A DNA stretch of 14,865 nt from Verrucomicrobiota bacterium (GCA_023457715.1 JAEWKR010000191.1:1-14865); one strand, 5' to 3'; shown: positions 6,549 through 13,690, counted from the first letter of the stretch. Program-made: numbers and translations. Notes: generated by a model not told the origin, from the sequence alone.

Positions 6549-9500
6549 ACCCCCAACGCTTGTCCTGCACCAGCTCCAGCGTGCGGGTTTCGATATGCAC
6601 GCCGGCGACGGCAGGGTGGTCGCGCAGCTGCTGAAACGACTGCGCGTTGACCTTCCACGTGAGGGCGGTGCTCGCTTCGGCCACGGGCGCGACGCGTCCG
6701 TCGAACAGGAAGGCAAATTCCACCCGCGAGTCGCCAACCTGCTTGTTCAGGGTTTCCCGCAGCTGTTGCAGAAACGCCGGGAGCTGCGGGTGCTGCGGAT
6801 GAAGGAGCCACACGACCTTCTTCACCAGCCGGGCCACCTGGCCATCGAGCGGGTAGCATTCCTTCACGTTGATCCGCGCCCCCTCCTGGTTCACGAGGAT
6901 GTTGCCCTGCACCAGGACGAGCGCGTTTTCCGCCAGCGAGGTGCCGTAGTTGGCGTACGCATCGGCGAACATGTTCAGCGCGATCGAGCCGCGTTTGTTC
7001 TGCAGCGTGAACGCCATCCAGGGTCGGTTGTCCTTTTTCGACAGCCGTTTCACGAGGTTGCTCGCGATGCCGCAGATCCGGAACTCGACGCGATCCCCCT
7101 GCTGGGTCAGTTCGTCGATGGGGTAGGTGTCGATGGCATCCGCCAGTCCGATGTAGGTGTTCATCGGGTGGCCGGAAACGTAGAAGCCCAGCAGTTCCTT
7201 CTCGTAGGCGAGTCGGTTCTCGGGCGTGAGCCTGCGTTCCACCGCGCCGGCCGAGGCCTTGGTCCCGGCTTTGGGCTTCGCCTGGGCGGCTCCGCCGAGG
7301 TCCAGAAACCCGCGGTCGTCCCCCATCAGGGGGGTGGCGGGAGCGGCGGCGGCGCCCGCGAGCGGCATGGCCTTGCGCGTGTGGCGCAGCATCTGCGCGA
7401 ACTCCTTCGCCAGCACCTCGCGCGGCGGTGGTGGCGCGGCGACCTCGGTCATCCCAAGATCGAAAAGCATCGTTTCCGCCGGTTCGGGCGCCTTGGCGGG
7501 GGCCGGCTGCTCCTTTTTGAGCCCCGGGTATTTGCGCTGCAGTTCCAGCACCGTGGCGAGCGCGTCATCGATCTGGGCGAAGAGCAGTTCCCGATCCGCC
7601 CCGCTGAAGTCGAACGCGCCGGTCGCAACGAGGTTCTCCAGCACCCGCTTGTTGATCGCGCGCGCATCGGCCCGGATCAGGAAGTCGTAGTAATCGGTGT
7701 AGGCGCCGGTGCTGTCGCGCTCGGCGATGATCTTGGCCGCCGCCTGCTCGCCGACCCCTTTGATGCCCGCGAGTCCGAAACGGATGGCACCGGAGGAGTC
7801 GGAGTCGGCGGAGTCGATGGCTGATGGTCCAGAGTCTGGAGCCGAACCGGCGGCCGCGACGGCCGGGGCTTGCTTCTGGCTCTCCGCTCTGGACTCCGGG
7901 CTATCGCCTCTCTCCGCGGCTTGTTTCCGAAAAACCGGTGTGAACGCCTCGCGCGACTCGTTGATGTCGGGGCCCAGGACCACGATGCCCATCGCTTCGG
8001 CTTCCGCGATGAAGTGCGACACCTTTTCCGCATTGCCCAGTTCAGCCGTCAGGACTGCGGCCATGAACTGCACCGGGTAGTTGGCCTTGAGAAAGGCGGT
8101 CTGATAGCTGACCAGCGCATACGCGGCGGAGTGCGACTTGTTGAAGCCGTAGCTCGCGAACTTGTTCAGCAGGTCGAAGATCTCATTCGCCTTCTTCTCG
8201 TCGATGTTGTTCACGCGCTTGGCGCCCTCGACGAACTTGATGCGCTCCTTCGCCATCGCCTCCGCGTCCTTCTTGCCCATCGCGCGGCGGAGCATGTCGG
8301 CGCCGCCGAGCGTGTAGCCGGCAATGATCTTCGCGCACTCCATCACCTGCTCCTGGTAGACGATGATGCCGTACGTCTCCTGCAGCGACTGCTCGAGCAG
8401 CTTGTGCGGATACTCGACCGAGCCCGGGTCCTTCTTGCCCCGGGCGTAGTCCGGAATGAAAGCCATCGGGCCCGGCCGGTAGAGGGCGCAGATCGCATTG
8501 ATGTCGTCGATGTTCGAAACGCCCACCTGTTTGCAGGCGCTCTGCATGCCCGGCGATTCGAGCTGGAACACGCCGACGGTCTTGCCGGCGTTCAGCAGCG
8601 AGTAGGTCTTCGGGTCGTCGAGCGGGATCTTCTCGATGTCGAAGTCGGGCCTCGCCGTGCGCCGGACGTTCTCGACCGCGTCCGAGATGACGGTGAGCGT
8701 CTTCAGCCCGAGAAAGTCCATCTTCAGGAGCCCGAGCTTGCCCACGGCGTTCATGTCGAACTGCACCGTGACATCCCCTTCCTGCAGCGTGAGCGGGACG
8801 AACTCGTCCAGCGGCTTGTCGGTGATGATGATGCCGGCCGCATGCTTGCCGGTGTTGCGAACCATGCCCTCGAGCACGCGCGCCTGGTCGTAGATCTTTT
8901 TCGCGACGGGGTTTTTCGTGACCTCGTCGCGCAGTTCGGCGCTCTTCGTCACCGAGTCCTCGAGCGTGATGTTGAGCTCGTCGGGGATCATCTTCGCCAG
9001 CCGGTCGGCCTCGGCGAAGGGCAGGTCATGCACGCGGGAAATGTCCCGGATCACCATCTTCGCGCCCAGCGTGCCGTAGGTGATGATGTTGGCGACGCAC
9101 TGCTCGCCGTATTTCTGCCGCACGTAATCGATCACCTCGCCGCGCCGGCGCATGCAGAAATCGATGTCGAAGTCGGGCGGCGACACGCGTTCGGGGTTCA
9201 GGAAGCGCTCGAACAGCAGCTTGAAACGAATGGGGTCGAGGTTGGTGATGCCGAGCAGATAAGCGACCAGACAGCCGGCGCCGGAGCCGCGGCCCGGGCC
9301 GACGGGCACCCCGTGCGACTTGGCCCAGTGGATGAAATCCCAGACGACGAGGAAGTAGTCGACGAAGCCCGTGACATTGATGATCGCGAGCTCGTAGCCC
9401 ATGCGCACGGCGAGCTCTTCCTCGAGCGCGAGGTTCGAATAGTCGGGCGCCTGCGGCTTCTGGCCGGGCGGGAGATCCTTCAGCTTCGCCAGCCGCTCGG

Positions 9501-10506
9501 CGGCAACAGGCCGTTCCGAAACGACGCGAAAGTCGTGACCGTAGCGCTGCTTCATGCCTTCCACGCACAGGTCGAAGAGATAGTCGGCCGCGGTATGCCG
9601 GGCCTTGATCTCGGGCGGCAGCGGGTACTTCGGGTAGCGTTCGCTGCCTTTGGGGAACGGAATCGCGAGGTCGCACATTTCCGCCACGAGCTGGGTGTTG
9701 GTGACCGATTCCGGCACCTCGGCGAAGATCTTCGCCATCTCCTCGCGCGTCTTCAGGTAGAACTGGGTGCCGGTGAACTTCATCCGGTCGGCGTCCGCAA
9801 TCTTCGAGCCGGTCTGGATGCAGAGCATCGCGTCGTGCGGTCCCGCGTCGGACGCATTCACGTAATGGACGTCGTTCGAGCAGATGACGTTCAGGTTGAA
9901 CTCCTCCGCAAGCTTGAGCAGGCCGGGAATGATCTTGCGCTGCTCGGCGATCCCGTGGTCCTGGAGCTCGACGAAATAGTTCTCCCGTCCGAAAATCTCC
10001 ACGAAGCGGCCGCAGGCCCGGCGCGCTTCCTCGTAGCGGTCGTACAGCAGGTGCTGCGGGACGAGAGACGCGAGGCAGCCCGTGAAGCCGATCAGCCCTT
10101 CCGCATGCCTGGCCAGGGTCTCGATGTCGGTGCGCGGCTTGTAATAGAAGCCCTTCAAGTGGGCGTCGGAGACGAGCTTCAGCAGGTTATGGTAGCCGAC
10201 GCCGTTCTTCGCCAGCAGCCCCAGGTGAAAGATGGATTTGCCCTCATCGGAGCGGCCGGTCTTTTCCAGCCGCGAGGTTTCGACGAGATACAGTTCGCAC
10301 CCGATCAGCGGCTTGATGCCTTTGGCCTTGGCCTGGTTGTAGAACTCGATGGCGCCGTACAGGTTGCCATGGTCGGTCAATGCCAGCGCGGGCATCCCGA
10401 GTTCGACGGCGCGATTCATGAGCCGGTCGATGCGGCAGCAGCCATCCAGCAGGCTGTAGTCCGTGTGGACGTGAAGGTGGACGAAGTTCTTGTCGACGGT
10501 CGGCAC
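6535..10506 (-). CDS. dnaE: DNA polymerase III subunit alpha (DnaE, DnaE1 type)
   Basis: Catalytic C-family replicative polymerase, about 1323 aa against roughly 1160 in E. coli. The N-terminal PHP domain keeps all usual metal ligands: H12, H14, D21, H46, E71, H94, C144, D212, H214. The palm has PPDFDIDF with catalytic aspartates D447 and D449, and the third, D597, in KMDFLGL. A helix-hairpin-helix (about 911-927, GLAGIKGVGEQAAAKII) and an OB-fold (about 1138-1205) follow. The extra length lies in two low-complexity linkers: 862-906 (Ser/Ala/Pro-rich, encoded by heptamer-repeat DNA) and about 991-1092 (Ala/Pro-rich). No ATG fits. The GTG at 10506 gives MPTVDKNFVHLHVHTDYS, a normal DnaE start, and a TTG at 10548 is the alternative. 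No Shine-Dalgarno sequence is seen. The gene is divergent from the permease gene. Confidence 0.97.
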   Translation of the reverse strand: MPTVDKNFVHLHVHTDYSLLDGCCRIDRLMNRAVELGMPALALTDHGNLYGAIEFYNQAKAKGIKPLIGCELYLVETSRLEKTGRSDEGKSIFHLGLLAKNGVGYHNLLKLVSDAHLKGFYYKPRTDIETLARHAEGLIGFTGCLASLVPQHLLYDRYEEARRACGRFVEIFGRENYFVELQDHGIAEQRKIIPGLLKLAEEFNLNVICSNDVHYVNASDAGPHDAMLCIQTGSKIADADRMKFTGTQFYLKTREEMAKIFAEVPESVTNTQLVAEMCDLAIPFPKGSERYPKYPLPPEIKARHTAADYLFDLCVEGMKQRYGHDFRVVSERPVAAERLAKLKDLPPGQKPQAPDYSNLALEEELAVRMGYELAIINVTGFVDYFLVVWDFIHWAKSHGVPVGPGRGSGAGCLVAYLLGITNLDPIRFKLLFERFLNPERVSPPDFDIDFCMRRRGEVIDYVRQKYGEQCVANIITYGTLGAKMVIRDISRVHDLPFAEADRLAKMIPDELNITLEDSVTKSAELRDEVTKNPVAKKIYDQARVLEGMVRNTGKHAAGIIITDKPLDEFVPLTLQEGDVTVQFDMNAVGKLGLLKMDFLGLKTLTVISDAVENVRRTARPDFDIEKIPLDDPKTYSLLNAGKTVGVFQLESPGMQSACKQVGVSNIDDINAICALYRPGPMAFIPDYARGKKDPGSVEYPHKLLEQSLQETYGIIVYQEQVMECAKIIAGYTLGGADMLRRAMGKKDAEAMAKERIKFVEGAKRVNNIDEKKANEIFDLLNKFASYGFNKSHSAAYALVSYQTAFLKANYPVQFMAAVLTAELGNAEKVSHFIAEAEAMGIVVLGPDINESREAFTPVFRKQAAERGDSPESRAESQKQAPAVAAAGSAPDSGPSAIDSADSDSSGAIRFGLAGIKGVGEQAAAKIIAERDSTGAYTDYYDFLIRADARAINKRVLENLVATGAFDFSGADRELLFAQIDDALATVLELQRKYPGLKKEQPAPAKAPEPAETMLFDLGMTEVAAPPPPREVLAKEFAQMLRHTRKAMPLAGAAAAPATPLMGDDRGFLDLGGAAQAKPKAGTKASAGAVERRLTPENRLAYEKELLGFYVSGHPMNTYIGLADAIDTYPIDELTQQGDRVEFRICGIASNLVKRLSKKDNRPWMAFTLQNKRGSIALNMFADAYANYGTSLAENALVLVQGNILVNQEGARINVKECYPLDGQVARLVKKVVWLLHPQHPQLPAFLQQLRETLNKQVGDSRVEFAFLFDGRVAPVAEASTALTWKVNAQSFQQLRDHPAVAGVHIETRTLELVQDKRWGSGRR
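7789..7923 (-). repeat. Heptamer-hairpin-heptamer block inside dnaE encoding a 45-aa linker
   Basis: On the plus strand: heptads TCGATGG, CTGATGG, TCCAGAG, TCTGGAG (7814-7841), then a perfect 6-bp stem with triloop, CGGCCG-CGA-CGGCCG (7851-7865), then six heptads that all begin with CT (7873-7914: CTTCTGG, CTCTCCG, CTCTGGA, CTCCGGG, CTATCGC, CTCTCTC). This copies the array-hairpin design of the spacer elements, but the triloop is CGA rather than GNA. It stays in frame and encodes the Ser/Ala-rich residues 862-906, just before the helix-hairpin-helix. Confidence 0.65.
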
Positions 10507-10541
10507 AGGCGGTGGGTGGGAAACAAGAGGGTTTGGGAGAG

Positions 10542-10608
10542 CGCACAAGCTTTAGCGTGCGGGTTCGGCAAGGTGGAGTGCGTGCCGATGGCGGGCTGAT
10601 TCGCCGCC
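10542..10608. other. Small stem-loops in the dnaE/permease divergent spacer
   Basis: CGCAC (10542-10546) pairs with GTGCG (10557-10561) around a loop that includes the octamer GCTTTAGC (10549-10556), shared with the REP-like element at 2147-2213. GGCGG (10590-10594) pairs with CCGCC (10604-10608). These are weak structures. The 235-bp spacer should also hold the promoters of both divergent genes, but I cannot point to convincing -35/-10 boxes. Confidence 0.4.
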
Positions 10609-10652
10609 CTGCCGCGGAGTGGATGCCTTGTCGTGACCGCACCAAGGCCTTT

Positions 10653-10698
10653 CGAAATCTGAATCCGAAATGTGAAGTCTGAATTTTCCGCGTAGCGG
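10653..10698 (+). repeat. Composite element copy 6: degenerate heptamer array plus GNA-loop hairpin, 5' of the permease gene
   Basis: Degenerate heptads CGAAATC, TGAATCC, GAAATG (6 nt), TGAAGTC, TGAATTT lead into the hairpin CCGC (10688-10691), GTA, GCGG (10695-10698). The permease ATG follows 43 bp later, nearly the same distance as copy 2 to argS (42 bp). Its CCGC-type stem and degenerate array resemble copy 3 at the other end of the same gene more than the other copies. Confidence 0.8.
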
Positions 10699-10708
10699 GC
10701 TGCAACTT

Positions 10709-10725
10709 CCCGACCCGCAATCGGG
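10709..10725 (+). other. Leader hairpin of the permease gene
   Basis: CCCGA (10709-10713) pairs with TCGGG (10721-10725) around 7 nt, 16 bp before the start codon. It occupies the place where a ribosome-binding site would be sought; no Shine-Dalgarno-like sequence is present between it and the ATG. Its role is unknown. Confidence 0.4.
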
Positions 10726-10741
10726 TTATGGGTTTACGCCC

Positions 10742-13222
10742 ATGAACCATCTCCGTCTGGCCCTGCGCATGTTTCGGAAGTCACCGGCTTTCACCGCCCT
10801 CGTCGTGCTCACGCTCGCACTGGGCATCGGTTCAAACACGGCCATCTTCAGTCTCGTCAACGCCACCGTGCTGCGGGCCTTGCCGTATGCCGAGCCCGAC
10901 CAGCTCGTCCACGTGGCGGAAGGCAACGGCAGCAACGCTGATATCAGCGTGTCGTACCCGAACTTTCTGGACTGGCGGGCCAGCCAGGACGTGTTCACCG
11001 GGCTCGCCATCTACCGCTCCGAAGGCACAAAGCTGAAGACCGACACCACCGCGGAGCAGATCACGTCGATGCAGGTCTCGCAGGACTTCTTCCGCGTGCT
11101 CGGCACGACGATGGCGATGGGGCGGGAGCTGCGTCCGGAGGACGACAAGGTCGGGGCGCCCCCGGTCCTTTGGCTCACGCACCAGGCCTGGCAACGCTAC
11201 TTCGCGGGCGACCCTGACATCGTGGGCCGCTCCGTGGTCCACGGCGGGACCTCGACGACCGTGGCGGGTGTGCTGCCGCCGGAATTTCGTTTCCACCGGA
11301 ATGCCGACGTGTTCGTGCCCATCGAACCGTACGTGGATCGGCAGTTCATGCGTCGGCGGGAGAACCACAATGGAACGTCGGTCATCGCCCGTTTGAAGCC
11401 GGGGGTGACGCCAGAGGCCGCGAATACGCAGATCGCGGCGATCAGCCAGCGTCTTGCGCAGGAGTATCCCCAGGCCAACGGGTCAATTCGCGGCTCGGTG
11501 ATTCCGCTGCGGGAGCGCCTGCAGGGGAGCGCCACGAGCAATCTGTACCTCCTCCTGGGCGCCGTGGGCATGGTGCTGCTCATTGCCTGCGTGAATGTCG
11601 CGAACATGCTGCTCGCGCGTTCCTTTGGGCGCCGGCGGGAGATGGCAGTGCGAACCGCCTTGGGGGCCACGCGCCGGGATCTCTTTCGGAAGTTGCTGGT
11701 GGAGAGCCTGCTGCTCGCTGGCGCGGGTGGGGCGGCGGGGCTGGCGATCGGCTGGTTCGGCTATGATTTCGTCGCGCGGCTCGCGCCGTGGGAGATGCGC
11801 GAACTCATGAAGGACACCGGCGGTTTCGATGCCTGGGTGGGCGGTTTTGTGGTCGGGCTCACGCTCCTGACCGGCATTGGTTTTGGCCTCGCGCCCGCCT
11901 GGCAGCTGTCGCACGCCAACCCCAACGACGCGCTCAAGAACACGCGTCCCACCCTGAAAACGGTGTTCGGCCGGTATCATTTGTCCGATGTCCTGGTCCT
12001 CACGCAGGTGGCCCTCGCGGTCGTGTTGCTGGTGGGGGCGGGATTGCTGATCCGTAGTCTCCAGCGGCTTTCGGCGGTACCGACCGGATTGCGCACGGAG
12101 CGCGTGCTCACGTTGCGCGTCGCGACGCCGCCCGCGGCCGCCATGACCCTGGATCCCGCGGCGTTCGTCCGCCATCACGAGGCACTGCTTGATCAGATCC
12201 GCACCGTGGCGGCGGTCGAGTCGGCCGCGGTTTGCTCCTCGCTGCCGTTCACCTGGAACACCTCGACCAACTGGTTCTACCGTCCCGACAAGCCGCTGCC
12301 GGAGGCGGGCAAGTACGACAGCGCCAACATCCACGTGGTGACGCCGGAGTATTTCAAGGTCATGGGCATCCCGTTGCTGCAGGGAGAACTCTTCACGGGC
12401 CGGGAACCGCGACCGCATTTCCCGCCGGGTGAACCGGTGACGATGGAGAGCATAGCCCGCATCTTTGAAGGCTTCACCATCGATGTGATCGTCAGCCGCA
12501 TGATGGCGGAGCGCTACTGGCCCGGCGAAGACGCGGTGGGCAAGACCTTCCGACTCGGCTCGCCTGACCTGAAGATGCCGCTCGCGCGGATCATCGGGAT
12601 CGTCGGCAACACCACCCAGGTGGGACAGGATCGCGGTGAACTTCCCGAATACTATTCACTGCTGACGCAGTGGCCGGCCGCCATGCAGTTGCACCTCGCG
12701 GTGCGAACCCGCGGCGATCCGTCGTCGGTGCTCGCCTCGCTGCGCGAGGCCATTCGGACGGTGGCGCCGGACGAGCCCATCTTCGACGTCGAACTCATGG
12801 CCACGCGAGTCTCCCGCTTTTCGTCGGACCGCCGGTTCAGCATGGGGCTGTTCGTCTTCTTCGCTGCCACTGCGCTCCTGCTCGCGAGCGTTGGCATCTA
12901 CGGGGTGCTCGCCTGCATTGTGGGTCAGCGCACCCGGGAGATCGGGATCCGAATGGCGCTGGGGGCCCAACGCTCCGATGTGCTGCGCAATGTGATGTTG
13001 CGCGGACTGGCCGTCGCCATTCCTGGCATTGCCGTCGGGCTGGTGGTGGCTTGGCTGGGCAGCCAAGTCCTGCAATCCCAGCTGTTTGGCATCAGCCGGA
13101 CCGACCTGACTGCGTTCACCGTCAGCGCGGGCGTCCTCCTGATCGCGGCGGCCGTTGCCTGCGCCTTGCCCGCCCAGCGTGCCTCCAAGGTGAACCCGAC
13201 GGAGGCGCTCCGGACGGAGTAG
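10742..13222 (+). CDS. ADOP-type orphan ABC permease (duplicated MacB/FtsX architecture)
   Basis: An 826-aa inner-membrane protein. After a short amphipathic start (MNHLRLALRMFRKSPAF) comes transmembrane helix 1 (about 17-44), a MacB-like periplasmic domain (about 50-255), and an FtsX core with helices near 265-293, 318-345 and 365-388 containing RREMAVRTALGATRRDLFRKLL (298-319). A second copy begins at about 413 with a helix, a periplasmic domain to about 695, and FtsX helices in 700-823 with RTREIGIRMALGAQRSDVLR (731-750). The ending VNPTEALRTE is typical. This duplicated layout matches the family named acidobacterial duplicated orphan permeases. As the name implies, no ATPase gene lies beside it. 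Relatives MacB and LolCE act in efflux or lipoprotein export; the substrate here is unknown. Composite copies 6 and 3 bracket the gene. Confidence 0.9.
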   Translation: MNHLRLALRMFRKSPAFTALVVLTLALGIGSNTAIFSLVNATVLRALPYAEPDQLVHVAEGNGSNADISVSYPNFLDWRASQDVFTGLAIYRSEGTKLKTDTTAEQITSMQVSQDFFRVLGTTMAMGRELRPEDDKVGAPPVLWLTHQAWQRYFAGDPDIVGRSVVHGGTSTTVAGVLPPEFRFHRNADVFVPIEPYVDRQFMRRRENHNGTSVIARLKPGVTPEAANTQIAAISQRLAQEYPQANGSIRGSVIPLRERLQGSATSNLYLLLGAVGMVLLIACVNVANMLLARSFGRRREMAVRTALGATRRDLFRKLLVESLLLAGAGGAAGLAIGWFGYDFVARLAPWEMRELMKDTGGFDAWVGGFVVGLTLLTGIGFGLAPAWQLSHANPNDALKNTRPTLKTVFGRYHLSDVLVLTQVALAVVLLVGAGLLIRSLQRLSAVPTGLRTERVLTLRVATPPAAAMTLDPAAFVRHHEALLDQIRTVAAVESAAVCSSLPFTWNTSTNWFYRPDKPLPEAGKYDSANIHVVTPEYFKVMGIPLLQGELFTGREPRPHFPPGEPVTMESIARIFEGFTIDVIVSRMMAERYWPGEDAVGKTFRLGSPDLKMPLARIIGIVGNTTQVGQDRGELPEYYSLLTQWPAAMQLHLAVRTRGDPSSVLASLREAIRTVAPDEPIFDVELMATRVSRFSSDRRFSMGLFVFFAATALLLASVGIYGVLACIVGQRTREIGIRMALGAQRSDVLRNVMLRGLAVAIPGIAVGLVVAWLGSQVLQSQLFGISRTDLTAFTVSAGVLLIAAAVACALPAQRASKVNPTEALRTE

Positions 13223-13226
13223 GGCA

Positions 13227-13268
13227 CCGCCTCCGGCGGGATTTCAGATGTCGAGTTTCCGATTTCAC
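13227..13268 (-). repeat. Composite element copy 3: GNA-loop hairpin plus degenerate heptamers, 3' of the permease gene
   Basis: The hairpin CCGCC (13227-13231), TCC, GGCGG (13235-13239) starts 4 bp after the permease stop. Heptads ATTTCAG, ATGTCGA, GTTTCCG, ATTTCAC follow (13241-13268). On the minus strand the loop is GGA. The element faces back into the permease gene and lies back to back with copy 4. Confidence 0.8.
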
Positions 13269-13279
13269 GTGGCCAGACC

Positions 13280-13313
13280 TGAAATCTGAAATCTGAAATC
13301 CCGGCGAAGCCGG
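13280..13313 (+). repeat. Composite element copy 4: TGAAATC array plus GNA-loop hairpin, 5' of rpsU
   Basis: Three exact TGAAATC copies (13280-13300) followed by the hairpin CCGGC (13301-13305), GAA, GCCGG (13309-13313), which contains the core GCGAAGC. It ends 12 bp before the -35 box of the rpsU promoter, so it lies upstream of the transcript if that promoter is used. Confidence 0.92.
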
Positions 13314-13325
13314 TAAAAATTCCCG

Positions 13326-13356
13326 TTGACGGCAGCGGGCCGGCTTGGCCTATTAA
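13326..13356 (+). promoter_or_regulatory. Sigma-70-like promoter of rpsU
   Basis: A -35 box TTGACG (13326-13331, 5 of 6 to consensus) and a -10 box TATTAA (13351-13356, 4 of 6) are separated by 19 bp, slightly long. Transcription would start near 13363, giving a pyrimidine-rich leader of about 35 nt (repeated TTCCGTT). It is the clearest promoter in the window, as suits a ribosomal protein gene. Confidence 0.6.
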
Positions 13357-13397
13357 CCAGCTTTTTCCGTTCACACCTTCCGTTTACGTCTCTTCAC

Positions 13398-13595
13398 ATG
13401 GCTATCGAAATCAAGATTCGCAAGAACGAGCCCATCGACCGTGCGCTGCGCCGCATGAAGAAGAAGCTCGATCGCGAGAACATCATCAAAGGCACTCGCG
13501 CGAAGCGTTATTACGAGAAGCCCTGCGAAAAGCGCCGCCGCAAGGAGAAGGTCCAGGCCTTCACCCAGATGCTGCGCCGCCGTTACGCGGAGTGA
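13398..13595 (+). CDS. rpsU: Small ribosomal subunit protein bS21
   Basis: A 65-aa, very basic protein that binds the 30S platform near the 3' end of 16S rRNA and assists initiation. The sequence fits the family end to end: MAIEIKIRKNEPIDRALRRM at the start, then the Lys/Arg-rich helix, the YYEKPCEKRRRKEK block and a terminal LRRRYAE. Length is normal (about 55-70 aa). The ATG at 13398 is preferred to an upstream in-frame codon at 13326 because family homology begins there and the promoter lies between. The leader has no Shine-Dalgarno motif; the bases just before the ATG are CTCTTCAC. It is a monocistronic unit with its own promoter and intrinsic terminator, bracketed by composite copies 4 and 5. 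Confidence 0.97.
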   Translation: MAIEIKIRKNEPIDRALRRMKKKLDRENIIKGTRAKRYYEKPCEKRRRKEKVQAFTQMLRRRYAE

Positions 13596-13599
13596 GCTG

Positions 13600-13649
13600 G
13601 CCGGCTGCGCCGGCATTTCAGATTTCAAATTTCAGATTTAAGATCTGAG
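13600..13649 (-). repeat. Composite element copy 5: GNA-loop hairpin plus heptamer array, 3' of rpsU
   Basis: The hairpin GCCGGC (13600-13605), TGC, GCCGGC (13609-13614) starts 4 bp after the rpsU stop. Heptads ATTTCAG, ATTTCAA, ATTTCAG, ATTTAAG, ATCTGAG follow (13615-13649). On the minus strand the loop is GCA and the core GCGCAGC. A separate conventional terminator follows, so termination does not depend on this element. Confidence 0.92.
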
Positions 13650-13652
13650 TCC

Positions 13653-13690
13653 AGCCGCGCTACCGCCACGGAGCGCGGCTTTTGTTTTTT
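13653..13690 (+). terminator. Intrinsic terminator of rpsU
   Basis: A perfect 9-bp stem, AGCCGCGCT (13653-13661) with AGCGCGGCT (13672-13680), around a 10-nt loop, followed by a T-rich tract TTTTGTTTTTT (13680-13690). This is a textbook rho-independent terminator, 57 bp after the stop codon and just beyond composite copy 5. Confidence 0.93.

Noticed and set aside
10507..10548. TTG start adding 14 residues to DnaE
   Set aside because: The added residues are a Pro-rich tail with no family match. The GTG at 10506 gives the usual distance to the HLHVHTDYS motif, though the TTG cannot be excluded.
7870..10599. 909-codon plus-strand open frame opposite dnaE
   Set aside because: It is an exact antisense of conserved DnaE blocks. 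The translation shows no family features and is explained by GC-rich codon usage.
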